Shown here: positions 5,783-12,112 of the stretch, piece by piece
How the letters are laid out: each line of letters begins with the position of its first letter
Numbering within the stretch: the first letter of the stretch is position 1
Translations under genes and position numbers: made by a program
The notes under the pieces: model-generated
What the model saw: the letters and a program-made list of their open reading frames with translations, nothing else
What the model was told of the DNA's origin: nothing
Database searches by the model: none
NCBI GenBank assembly: GCA_946630645.1
Contig: CAMOZD010000008.1
Location: 1-12,112 of the forward strand
From: an uncultured Lachnospiraceae bacterium
GTDB taxonomy: Bacteria; Bacillota; Clostridia; Lachnospirales; Lachnospiraceae
DNA length: 12,112 nt
Direction: 5' to 3'

Positions 5783-6931
5783 ATGAAAAAAGAAAAGATT
5801 AGTAGGATCCGTACCGGAGGCCAGACCGGGGTAGACCGGGCGGCCATGGATACGGCAAGAGAATATGGAATTCCTTTATGCGGCTGGTGTCCTAAGAACG
5901 GGTGGGCTGAGGATTATGAGACAGCTTCGGAATTACTTGCCGTATACCCGGAGCTGATGGAGACACCTTCCCCGGGGACGGAGCAGAGGACCAAATGGAA
6001 TATGAGGGACGCGGACGCTGTCCTGACCATCATCCCGGAAGACTCCTTTTTGTCAGAAGGAACCCTTCTGGGAATCAAGGAAGGGGAAGACCTTGGCAAG
6101 CCTATGATCACGGTTTCCGGCCCTTCTGATATTCCCAGGATTCTGTCCTGGCTGGATGGCCTGCCGGATGGAATTGAGCTTTGTGTCGGGGGGCCAAGGG
6201 CCAGTGAATGCAGCGGGGCCTATGATGTTGCAAAGGAGGTCCTTGCCGGCCTCTTTGAAGAGTTAGATATTCAGCCGGCTTATGAATTGATTGATGAGAG
6301 TACATGGCCGCGGAGAGAACATTTTCATTATTATCAGGAACAGATTCCCTATTTACATTCTATGACGGTTAAGGTTGATGTAGAGACTTGTCTGCAGGTC
6401 GCCCATGAGAAAAAGCATCATTTTACCGCCTTGCTCATGTATGTTGTCAGCAAGACTGTAAACGAGTTGGACTGTATGAAAATGATGACAGAAGCGGACG
6501 GATCCCCTGGGATCTGGAAAGTTATTAATCCGGTTTTTACCGTATTTCATCAGGATGACCATACCTTTAGTGACTTGTGGATGGATTATTTGCAGGACCC
6601 TTATAGCTTTTGCATGGAATACGACCGGGTAACCAGGACCTTTGGTGAGCGGAAGGGAGTCAAAGGCCGGCCGGGACAGCCGGATAATTTCTTCTGTTTC
6701 AGTTGTCCGCCCTGGATAGCTTTTGAATCCTATTCAAGTCAGACTCCCGGAAGAATTCCTCCCCTGTTTCCGATTATCGTCTGTGGGAAATATGAGCAGA
6801 CAGATCAGGGCTGTATGATGCCGGTTTCTCTCACTGTCTCCCATGCCGCTATGGACGGATACCATATCAGCCAGTTCTTTGACCGGCTCCAGGAAAACCT
6901 GGATACGGTAAGGATCACTGAGAAAGTTTGA
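5783..6931 (+). CDS. Fusion protein: molybdenum-carrier-like (LOG/YpsA-like) domain plus chloramphenicol-acetyltransferase-like domain
   Basis: One continuous frame of 382 residues joins two families. Residues 1-160 match the putative molybdenum-carrier family: the nucleotide-type loop GGQTGVDRAA (12-21), GWCPKNGWAEDY, then EQRTKWNMRDADAVL and a second glycine-rich strand near CVGGPRASECSG. Residues 166-382 match class A-type chloramphenicol acetyltransferase: YELIDESTWPRREHF (W175), NFFCFSCPPW with S307, and VSHAAMDGYH with catalytic H354 and D358. The S307 to H354 distance is 47, the same as Ser148 to His195 in the classic enzyme. The CAT half is near full length and keeps the key residues, so it may acetylate something, not necessarily chloramphenicol. 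ATG 5783 has GAGGGA 9 bases upstream; an ATG at 5717 in the same frame has no good ribosome site. A fusion of these families is unusual to me. Confidence 0.82.
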   Translation: MKKEKISRIRTGGQTGVDRAAMDTAREYGIPLCGWCPKNGWAEDYETASELLAVYPELMETPSPGTEQRTKWNMRDADAVLTIIPEDSFLSEGTLLGIKEGEDLGKPMITVSGPSDIPRILSWLDGLPDGIELCVGGPRASECSGAYDVAKEVLAGLFEELDIQPAYELIDESTWPRREHFHYYQEQIPYLHSMTVKVDVETCLQVAHEKKHHFTALLMYVVSKTVNELDCMKMMTEADGSPGIWKVINPVFTVFHQDDHTFSDLWMDYLQDPYSFCMEYDRVTRTFGERKGVKGRPGQPDNFFCFSCPPWIAFESYSSQTPGRIPPLFPIIVCGKYEQTDQGCMMPVSLTVSHAAMDGYHISQFFDRLQENLDTVRITEKV

Positions 6932-7002
6932 TCAAGATCCGGCAGCAGTAAGTCTGGACCTGTATCAAGGGCCCAACCTTGAAATTTTTGAAAAATGACA
7001 GC

Positions 7003-7031
7003 TTGATTTTTTTAAAATATTTTCTTATAAT
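7003..7031 (+). promoter_or_regulatory. Promoter of the MATE leader transcript
   Basis: TTGATT (7003-7008) and a perfect TATAAT (7026-7031) are spaced by exactly 17 bases. The RNA would begin near 7038, only about three bases before the first leader hairpin at 7041. Confidence 0.75.
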
Positions 7032-7040
7032 AAGCAATGA

Positions 7041-7092
7041 CGTGTGGCCGTTTTAACTGCGTAAATCCAGTTATCGGCCACACGTTTTTTTT
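7041..7092 (+). terminator. Leader hairpin 1 with U-run
   Basis: CGTGTGGCCG (7041-7050) pairs perfectly with CGGCCACACG (7075-7084), with an inner AACTG/CAGTT stem and a CGTAAATC loop, and runs into eight T residues (7085-7092). Because the promoter lies just before it, it is at the 5' end of the MATE transcript and is not simply the end of the upstream gene, although it may also serve that purpose. Confidence 0.85.
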
Positions 7093-7114
7093 GCCAAAGG
7101 GGAGGGAAAACGGC

Positions 7115-7198
7115 GTGAAGGGAGTCGTACCATGGTGGCTCCCTGTGACGATAACCTGGGCGAAAAAGAATATTGTTACTACAGAGTATAGCGTGTAG
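7115..7198 (+). CDS. Candidate leader peptide A (27 residues, GTG start)
   Basis: GTG 7115 follows GGGGAGGG (7099-7106) by 8 bases. The peptide MKGVVPWWLPVTITWAKK... has three tryptophans and a cluster of threonines. Its TAG stop at 7196-7198 lies inside the 5' arm of hairpin 2, so a terminating ribosome would block that hairpin. It overlaps candidate B in another frame; only one may be real. No family is recognised. Confidence 0.4.
   Translation: MKGVVPWWLPVTITWAKKNIVTTEYSV
7132..7191 (+). CDS. Candidate leader peptide B (19 residues, ATG start)
   Basis: ATG 7132 follows AAGGGAG (7118-7124) by 7 bases, an excellent ribosome site. The peptide is MVAPCDDNLGEKEYCYYRV, ending at TAG 7189-7191, one base before hairpin 2. 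A ribosome at this stop would cover the 5' arm of hairpin 2. The ATG start makes it slightly preferable to candidate A. No family is recognised. Confidence 0.42.
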   Translation: MVAPCDDNLGEKEYCYYRV

Positions 7199-7237
7199 CC
7201 ATTGGCGTAAAACCAGCTGATGGCTGCACGTTTTTTT
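7192..7237 (+). terminator. Leader hairpin 2, attenuator terminator before the MATE gene
   Basis: CGTGTAGCCAT (7192-7202) pairs with ATGGCTGCACG (7220-7230) over 11 bp with one G-T pair, encloses TGG/CCA around a CGTAAAA loop, and runs into seven T residues (7231-7237). It lies between the promoter and the MATE start, so it can only act as an attenuator on that gene. It resembles hairpin 1 in arms and loop. Confidence 0.85.
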
Positions 7238-7254
7238 GAAAGGATGTGATTTCA

Positions 7255-8688
7255 ATGGAACAGGAAACAAATCAGTTTTTAGGGGAAGAGCATATTGGTA
7301 AATTGATGCGAAAATATGCAATCCCCTGTATCATCTCTCTTCTGGTAGGGGCACTTTACAATATCGTGGATCAGATATTTATTGCCAATGCATCATACCT
7401 TGGCTCCTATGGCAATGCTGCCAATACGGTAGTATTTCCTCTTACGGTCATTGCTCTGGCCATTGCCGTAATGATTGGTGACGGCTGCTGTGCTTTTGTC
7501 AGTCTGAGTCTGGGAAGAAGAGAGCCAGAGACAGGGAAGAAGAGTGTGGGAAATTCCATAACCATGGTAATTGTCAGCAGCCTGGTACTTGCTGCCATCT
7601 ATCTGGTTTTCAGCAATCAGATCATTGCCATGTTTGGAGGAACCGTAAATGCAGAAACTTTTAAGCATTCAAAAGAGTATTTCTTTTTCATCACCTTGGG
7701 GATTCCCTTCTATATGTTTGGCCAGGCCCTGAATCCCATCATCAGGGCAGACGGAAGTCCCCGTTTTGCCATGGCTTCAACACTGGCCGGCGCGGGGGCC
7801 AATATTATACTGGATCCGCTTTTTATCTTTGACTTCAAATGGGGGATGATGGGGGCGGCTGTGGCTACAGTTTTCGGCCAGATTCTGACTGCTTTTCTGG
7901 CTGTCTGGTATGTCCTTCACATGAAGCTGGTCAAACCTGCAAAAGCAGACTTTAGGCTGGAAGGCAGTATTTGCCGCAAGACCATGGTCCTTGGCATGAC
8001 CAGCTTCCTGTCGCAGATCTCCCTGGTTGCGGCCATGGCGGCTATTAACAATATGATCAGGAAATACGGGGCTCTTGACCATGTTTTCGGCCAGGAACAG
8101 TACGCCCAGATTCCTATGGCGGTAGTGGGTATCGTTATGAAGTTTTTCCAGATTGTCATTTCCATCGTTGTCGGTATGGCAGCAGGATGTATTCCGGTTG
8201 TCGGGTTTAATATGGGAGCCGGGAAGAGAGACCGGGTCAAAGAATTATTTACAAAACTTCTTATTGCGGAGGCATCTGTCGGGTTTGTGGCCCTCCTTAT
8301 TGTAGAATTGTTCCCGGGGCAGCTGATCAATATCTTTGGGGCGGCCAATGAGAGCGTATACTATACAAACTTTGCGGTCAAGGCATTCCGCATCTACCTA
8401 TGTATGATGGTATTTGCCTGCGTAAATAAGGCTTGTTTTATCTTCCTTCAGGCCATGGGAAAAGCAGCGGAATCAACGATACTTTCCATGGTTCGTGAGA
8501 TTGTATTTGGAGTCGGCTTTGCCTTATTGTTACCACGCTTCTTCGGACTGGATGGGGTTTTGTATTCCATGCCCCTGTCGGATATTCTTACTTTTGCCAT
8601 TGCAGTCTTTTTGATTATAAAAACATATAAGGAGTTGAATCAGGAGGTGGGTAAGTATGCCTTACAGATTCATTACAATCAGCCGTGA
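7255..8688 (+). CDS. MATE-family efflux transporter
   Basis: A 477-residue inner-membrane antiporter with about twelve hydrophobic helices, expected to export drugs or other organic cations using a Na+ or H+ gradient. The N-terminus has LMRKYAIPCIISLLVGALYNIVDQIFIA and later GYGNAANT-like and NPIIRADGSPRFAMAS segments typical of the DinF/NorM superfamily; the family repeat recurs in the second half (VVGFNMGAGKRDRVKELF). Length is normal. ATG 7255 has AAGGA at 7240-7244 with a 10-base spacer; a GTG at 7246 in the same frame is too close to that site. Expression is probably controlled by the two-hairpin leader. Its last 32 bases overlap the start of a truncated cytidylate-kinase-like gene. The substrate cannot be told from sequence. 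Confidence 0.93.
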   Translation: MEQETNQFLGEEHIGKLMRKYAIPCIISLLVGALYNIVDQIFIANASYLGSYGNAANTVVFPLTVIALAIAVMIGDGCCAFVSLSLGRREPETGKKSVGNSITMVIVSSLVLAAIYLVFSNQIIAMFGGTVNAETFKHSKEYFFFITLGIPFYMFGQALNPIIRADGSPRFAMASTLAGAGANIILDPLFIFDFKWGMMGAAVATVFGQILTAFLAVWYVLHMKLVKPAKADFRLEGSICRKTMVLGMTSFLSQISLVAAMAAINNMIRKYGALDHVFGQEQYAQIPMAVVGIVMKFFQIVISIVVGMAAGCIPVVGFNMGAGKRDRVKELFTKLLIAEASVGFVALLIVELFPGQLINIFGAANESVYYTNFAVKAFRIYLCMMVFACVNKACFIFLQAMGKAAESTILSMVREIVFGVGFALLLPRFFGLDGVLYSMPLSDILTFAIAVFLIIKTYKELNQEVGKYALQIHYNQP

Positions 8689-8752
8689 ATTCGGGAGTGG
8701 TGGCCGTACCATAGGAAAAAGGGTGGCGGTATCGAGGAGTGTGCAGATTTGA
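8657..8752 (+). pseudogene. Truncated cytidylate-kinase-like gene (5' stub)
   Basis: ATG 8657 follows AGGAGGTGG (8642-8650) closely and starts within the end of the MATE gene. The product begins MPYRFITISREFGSGGRTIGKRVA, the N-terminal strand and P-loop (GSGGRTIGK) of the cytidylate-kinase-like AAA_26 family common in Clostridia. It then diverges to VSRSVQI and stops at 8750-8752. The intact protein would be about 200 residues, so this is a stub left by a deletion. The ribosome site and overlap show that it was translationally coupled to the pump gene. Confidence 0.75.
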
Positions 8753-8779
8753 TCTGTCACTTATATAGCAGAAAAATGT

Positions 8780-8803
8780 AGTGTATCTAATGAAGTGTAT
8801 CTA
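8780..8803. repeat. Short direct repeat in the gap after the kinase stub
   Basis: AGTGTATCTA occurs at 8780-8789 and again at 8794-8803, a 14-bp period. The AT-rich stretch 8753-8837 around it holds no gene that I can support. It may be sequence left by the deletion that cut the kinase gene. Confidence 0.5.
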
Positions 8804-8837
8804 TAGTTAGACAAATGTAATGTTGTGGATAGAAATG

Positions 8838-8866
8838 GCTGGTGGATATTTTCTGTCAGCTTTTTT
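8838..8866 (+). terminator. Intrinsic terminator of the MATE operon
   Basis: GCTGGTGGA (8838-8846) pairs with TCTGTCAGC (8852-8860) over 9 bp with three G-T pairs and a 5-base loop, and is followed by six T residues (8861-8866). The stem is weaker than the other terminators in the window. Confidence 0.6.
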
Positions 8867-8962
8867 ATTTCTTAAGTAATTTTACATTTTCCAAAGAATT
8901 AAAAACCCTGTACCAGGGGCCTGCATTATTCCGCTATTTGCCGACGTATCATTCTGATTTCT

Positions 8963-8991
8963 TCAACATTGTTTCGATAATATGCTATAAT
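8963..8991 (+). promoter_or_regulatory. Promoter of the GDPD-TetR operon (extended -10)
   Basis: TCAACA (8963-8968, four of six) and a perfect TATAAT (8986-8991) are spaced by 17 bases, and TGC directly before the -10 makes an extended -10. Transcription would start near 8998, about 140 bases before the GDPD start. Confidence 0.7.
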
Positions 8992-9034
8992 AAATCATCA
9001 TATTGGAGGTCAGGCTAATACATACATTTTTATA

Positions 9035-9115
9035 ATGAGGGCAATAGAGGGACTCCTGGCCGGCTATATCAAGGCAAGACTGGATAGCTTTTTAAAGATG
9101 TTACCGAAAAAATAA
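9035..9115 (+). CDS. Possible 26-residue small ORF in the GDPD leader
   Basis: ATG 9035 opens a frame to TAA 9113-9115 giving a basic, amphipathic peptide (MRAIEGLLAGYIKARLD... LPKK). GGAGGT at 9005-9010 is too far upstream to serve this ATG, and no start codon is well placed after it. The frame stays open upstream to the GGAGGT, so this may be a decayed gene start or end. No family recognised. Confidence 0.25.
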   Translation: MRAIEGLLAGYIKARLDSFLKMLPKK

Positions 9116-9139
9116 TTATGGATGATACAGGTGTGAAAA

Positions 9140-11014
9140 ATGTTCAGGAAACACAAAGAAACGATTCCTCAAAAAGAGATTAGCTTCCGAAGGCTTTGCC
9201 TTCAGGCACTGCCTGAGATGTGGACTTTCCAGATTCTGGCGGGTATCTTTCTCATAATCCCCGCCGCTCCTATGACAAGGCTGATTGGCTGGCTGGCGGG
9301 CCTGGACGGGGATGTGGTAACGACTGCCAATATAAAGTCTTTTCTTCTAAGCTGGAAGTTTCCGGTAATACTGATGCTAGGCTTTGTGCTTGTGGTCATA
9401 TACCTGGTCTTTGAACTGTTTGGGCAGATTTACCTGACAGACAATATTCTGAATGGCCGCAGGGCAGGAGTGAGAAGGTGTATCGTCAAGGGCTTCCATT
9501 CTGTAAAAAAATTTATGAATCCGACAGGTATAGGGACGATCCTCTTTATCTTTATTGCCGTTCCTATCTGCGGGGTGGGATTATCCCTCAGCTTGTCTGA
9601 ATCCTTCTACATTCCCAATTTTATTATGGAGGTTGTCTTTAAAAATCCGCTTTATACAGCGGCTTACCTGGCTGTAATTTTCATCCTCATCTGGATTTCC
9701 TTTCATTCACTTTTTATCCTGCACGCTGTCCTTCTGGATGGTATGACTCCTTCTGAGGGAAGGAAGTATTCTTCCCGCCTTGTGAAAGAGCACAGGGGCA
9801 GGTTTCTGATAGGACTGTTCCTGAATATCCTGGTGATTATCATTATTTACTTGATATCGAGTGATTTACTGAACAGGATTCCGGGGTGGATTCTTGGGGA
9901 AGCAACAGAAAGCCTGCCCAGGAATTACAGGATTGATTTCGGGGAAATGCTGATGTCCGGGGAAGGGTTTTCAGAGTTGGATTTGAAAATCATGGCCTAC
10001 CGGTCAGTGGCTGCCTTTGCCGTGCTGGTGGAGAAATATCTGGCCTATATTGTGACAGTACTTTGTGGAGCTTATTTTATGCTGCGTCTTAACCGGTATT
10101 ACCTGGAATATTCCGGGAGAGGCCGGGACCTTTGGCCGGAGCGTCCCAGGAAATCACGATATATCTGGAAGGTTCTGCTGATCTTCCTGGTATTTATAGG
10201 GTTTGGCTTTTTATCAATTGTATTGGGACTAAATTATAATGAGATCTTCACCAGGGAGGAGCCTGTGAAGATTGTAGCCCACCGTACCGGTGGAAGTCTG
10301 GCATCGGAGAATTCCCTCCAGGGACTGGAGAAGGCCATTGAGCATAGCTGCTATGGGTCGGAGACCGACGTCCAGCGCACCAGGGATGGATATTATATCA
10401 TCAATCATGACGATGACTTTAAGAGACTTACCGGCGTGGCAAAGGCTCCCAAGGATATGACTATGGAAGAAATCAAAGAACTCAGGATCCGGGATACGAC
10501 CGGAAACGGGCAGGAGCTTCCTGTTATAACAATTGAGGAGATGCTGGATGTCATCAAGGGCAAGGAAAAACTTTTTGTAGAGTTGAAGGGTGTGACGGCT
10601 GACAATCAGATGGTGGATGACCTGGTCCGCATCATCCGGGAACACGACTGTGTGGAAGATACGGTCCTGATTTCCCTGAACTATGGGGTTATCAAATATG
10701 CGGAGACAGCCTATCCCGAATTTGAAACAGGCCTCCTCTTCTTTGCCAGTCTGGGAGATGTGTCAAAACTTAAATGTGATATTCTGATCATGGAGGAGGA
10801 GACGGCTAGCTCTGATAATATCAGTAATATTCACGAAGCGGGTAAACAGGCTATGGTCTGGACGGTGAATACCGAAGAGGGAATGTATCATTTCCTGGAT
10901 TCATTTGCCGATGGGGTGATCACGGATGAGATTGTGCTGGCAGAGGAAGTGCAGGCAGACCTGGATGACAGGACAGACCTGGAAGTCCTGGAAGACAAGC
11001 TGCAGTTTGACTGA
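9140..11014 (+). CDS. Membrane-anchored glycerophosphodiester phosphodiesterase (GDPD)
   Basis: The 624-residue protein has an N-terminal membrane half with about seven hydrophobic segments (residues 1-370) and a C-terminal GDPD TIM barrel. It should hydrolyse glycerophosphodiesters, from lipid or teichoic-acid turnover, to glycerol phosphate and an alcohol. Catalytic motifs: H381-R382 in AHRTGGSLASENS, E408 and D410 in SETDVQRTRDG, H423 in NHDDDF, and E481-x-K483 in VELKG. All expected metal and acid-base residues are present. The layout matches the GPDPase_memb plus GDPD family of Firmicutes. ATG 9140 is the first start after an in-frame stop at 9134 and has a modest AGGTG 6 bases upstream. 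A TetR gene follows after 26 bases, probably in the same operon. Confidence 0.92.
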   Translation: MFRKHKETIPQKEISFRRLCLQALPEMWTFQILAGIFLIIPAAPMTRLIGWLAGLDGDVVTTANIKSFLLSWKFPVILMLGFVLVVIYLVFELFGQIYLTDNILNGRRAGVRRCIVKGFHSVKKFMNPTGIGTILFIFIAVPICGVGLSLSLSESFYIPNFIMEVVFKNPLYTAAYLAVIFILIWISFHSLFILHAVLLDGMTPSEGRKYSSRLVKEHRGRFLIGLFLNILVIIIIYLISSDLLNRIPGWILGEATESLPRNYRIDFGEMLMSGEGFSELDLKIMAYRSVAAFAVLVEKYLAYIVTVLCGAYFMLRLNRYYLEYSGRGRDLWPERPRKSRYIWKVLLIFLVFIGFGFLSIVLGLNYNEIFTREEPVKIVAHRTGGSLASENSLQGLEKAIEHSCYGSETDVQRTRDGYYIINHDDDFKRLTGVAKAPKDMTMEEIKELRIRDTTGNGQELPVITIEEMLDVIKGKEKLFVELKGVTADNQMVDDLVRIIREHDCVEDTVLISLNYGVIKYAETAYPEFETGLLFFASLGDVSKLKCDILIMEEETASSDNISNIHEAGKQAMVWTVNTEEGMYHFLDSFADGVITDEIVLAEEVQADLDDRTDLEVLEDKLQFD

Positions 11015-11040
11015 GGGAGTATAAGGGAGTATAAGGTACT

Positions 11041-11622
11041 ATGAAAAAAAGGACATCTAAGGAAATATTTGCAGAGACCCTGCTGGAACTTAGCAGACAT
11101 ATTCCCATAGATAAGATTACCGTGACTAAACTGGTTGAGGAGAGCGGCCTGTCCTCTAAAACCTTCTATAATCATTTCCAGAACAAATCAGATTTAATGA
11201 TTTATATAGAGGAGTCTGAGATAGCCAGACTCCATAAGAAGCTGGAAAATAGTAATTACAGGTTTGAGGACTATCTGAAAGACGGGGGCCTCTACTACAG
11301 AAAAATAAAGCACTTCATCCGGAATGCGGTCAATCACACTTCAGGACACGAGGATTATGGAAGGCTTCGCGCGGAGGCTGCCTATCAGTCCATCCTTACA
11401 TTTCTGTTAAAAACAAATGGCCTAGAGAGACTGGATAAGGATCTGACCTTTGCCTTGAGGCTCTATGTGTTTGGTCTGGTGGAAATGTTTGCAAGACATG
11501 TACTGGATGATAGTCCTATGTCAGACGAGAACTTTGTGGAACTTTGTGAAGAGTGTATGCCGGAGAAGTTGAAAGCTTATTTACTCAAACTTCCCATACC
11601 CCAAATGGGCTTAGCTCCTTGA
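11041..11622 (+). CDS. TetR/AcrR-family regulator downstream of GDPD
   Basis: A 193-residue protein whose first 60 residues form a TetR helix-turn-helix: ETLLELSRHIPIDKITVTKLVEESGLSSKTFYNHFQNKSDLM, with the usual YxHFxxKxD signature. The rest is helical and resembles the DhaS/TetR_C_8-like C-terminal region, with no readable ligand. It lies 26 bases after the GDPD gene, so it may regulate that operon. Upstream, GGGAGTATAA occurs twice in a row (11015-11034), giving repeated ribosome-site-like GGGAG; AAGG at 11032-11035 is nearest to ATG 11041. The last residues, KLPIPQMGLAP, lie next to an insertion sequence and might not be original. Confidence 0.88.
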   Translation: MKKRTSKEIFAETLLELSRHIPIDKITVTKLVEESGLSSKTFYNHFQNKSDLMIYIEESEIARLHKKLENSNYRFEDYLKDGGLYYRKIKHFIRNAVNHTSGHEDYGRLRAEAAYQSILTFLLKTNGLERLDKDLTFALRLYVFGLVEMFARHVLDDSPMSDENFVELCEECMPEKLKAYLLKLPIPQMGLAP

Positions 11623-12112
11623 AAACTCAATAATACAGGCAATCAGATAGGTTATTCAGGCTGCTAATACTGCTTTTCTCAGTGAATTGCAGATATAATC
11701 CGGAAGACGTCCCACAAACATCTCTATAAACAATGCGAGTTGCTCTTCCGTTGGCTGAAAGATTGCACATACACTGTCTATCATGGCATTTATGATGATC
11801 TGAAAGGATTCACCAAATGTGATGTCTGCCAGTTCATCTGTGAAGAAGAAAAAGATTTCTCCCAGTGTACGGTCGTCTTCATTTCTTCTTTGCTCCATTG
11901 CGATCATAAGATACCTGGTAAACACAATTGCGACATGGGCGGTCAATGCATCATAGGACAGACTATGGCACTCCGTCACCAACTTCAGGTAAGTCTTGCA
12001 GGTCTTGAAAAAGACCTCGATCTGCCAGCGTTTCCCATAGATCCGGATGATCTCTTCTTCGGAAAGATCCGAATTGGTGCAGATGAAAGCAATCCAATCC
12101 TTTTTGTTTTTC
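11623..12112 (-). mobile_element. End of an IS4-family insertion sequence (continues past right edge)
   Basis: The transposase 3' part fills most of this stretch. The left end of the element must lie between the TetR gene and about 11655, or within the last TetR codons, but I could not find a terminal inverted repeat because the other end is outside the window. The 11623-11655 gap shows no gene. The start coordinate is approximate. Confidence 0.7.
11656..12112 (-). CDS. IS4-family transposase, C-terminal part
   Basis: On the - strand the frame is open from the window edge and ends at TGA 11656-11658, giving 151 residues of C-terminal transposase. The sequence YGKRWQIEVFFKTCK (encoded at 11995-12039) is a perfect Y-x2-R-x3-E-x6-K signature of IS4-family DDE transposases; its glutamate is the third catalytic acid. 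Later residues are helical, ending SLRKAVLAA. An internal TTG at 11982 is not a real start, since the frame continues upstream through the signature. The N-terminal half with the two catalytic aspartates lies outside the window, so activity cannot be judged. Confidence 0.9.
   Translation of the reverse strand, partial: KNKKDWIAFICTNSDLSEEEIIRIYGKRWQIEVFFKTCKTYLKLVTECHSLSYDALTAHVAIVFTRYLMIAMEQRRNEDDRTLGEIFFFFTDELADITFGESFQIIINAMIDSVCAIFQPTEEQLALFIEMFVGRLPDYICNSLRKAVLAA

Larger units (their letters stand above)
7038..7254 (+). promoter_or_regulatory. MATE leader: probable translation-controlled transcription attenuator
   Basis: The predicted leader of about 217 nt contains, in order, a terminator-like hairpin (7041-7092), strong ribosome sites with two overlapping short frames (7115-7198 and 7132-7191), a second terminator-like hairpin (7192-7237), then the MATE ribosome site. 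A further hairpin, 7120-7126 with 7137-7143, covers the AAGGGAG ribosome site. Both short frames end where a stopping ribosome would cover the 5' arm of the second terminator. This layout is known from leader-peptide attenuators of antibiotic-resistance genes. Whether a drug, an amino acid or general translation rate is sensed cannot be read here. Confidence 0.6.

Noticed and set aside
7025..7321. 98-codon frame on the - strand across the MATE leader
   Set aside because: It crosses both leader hairpins and the start of the MATE gene and resembles no family; it is an antisense shadow.
7917..8348. 143-codon frame on the - strand inside the MATE gene
   Set aside because: It is fully antisense to a well-supported membrane protein gene, and its composition mirrors the codons of that gene.
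8906..8918. CCCTG-TAC-CAGGG hairpin preceded by A5, a possible - strand terminator
   Set aside because: The stem is only 5 bp and no - strand gene reads towards it, so it was not listed as a terminator.
11593..11609. CCCAT/ATGGG inverted repeat at the TetR 3' end
   Set aside because: A 5-bp stem inside coding sequence with no T-run; neither a terminator nor a supported IS end.

Overview
The window looks like chromosomal DNA of a Gram-positive anaerobe of class Clostridia, most likely a Lachnospiraceae-type gut bacterium. This is an inference from gene content (two-domain old-yellow-enzyme reductase with an Fe-S cluster, QueG-like ferredoxin protein, MATE pump next to a cytidylate-kinase-like gene start, membrane GDPD), strong AGGAGG-type ribosome sites, TTG/GTG starts and moderate GC. 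No rRNA, tRNA or CRISPR array was seen. All intact genes lie on the + strand; only the transposase at the right edge is on the - strand.

Left part (1-2420): a TetR regulator cut by the window edge, an array of four short tandem repeats starting at its stop codon, the first codons of a lost flavodoxin gene, a Nudix hydrolase, and a QueG-like double [4Fe-4S] protein closed by a strong terminator. Middle (2430-5333): a MerR regulator with its own promoter, followed by an FMN/Fe-S/FAD reductase. The reductase promoter has a 19-bp spacer, the geometry MerR proteins activate, so the two probably form a regulator-target pair.

Centre (5334-6931): a degenerate A/G-rich repeat tract, a 24-bp-stem hairpin, a strong promoter with nearby TTCTG/CAGAA dyads, and one protein joining a molybdenum-carrier-like (LOG/YpsA-like) domain to a complete-looking chloramphenicol-acetyltransferase-type domain.

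MATE locus (7003-8866): this is the most interesting part. A promoter drives a leader of about 215 nt with two related hairpins, each followed by a U-run. Between them are two overlapping short reading frames with good ribosome sites, both ending at or inside the 5' arm of the second hairpin. This is the layout of a translation-controlled transcription attenuator for the MATE efflux gene that follows. The start of a truncated cytidylate-kinase-like gene overlaps the end of the MATE gene, then comes a terminator.

Right part (8963-12112): a promoter, a tiny reading frame, a seven-helix membrane glycerophosphodiester phosphodiesterase and a TetR regulator in one likely operon, then the C-terminal end of an IS4-family transposase running in from the right edge. 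Three remnants (flavodoxin, cytidylate-kinase-like, possibly the TetR tail at the IS) suggest repeated small deletions or insertions here.
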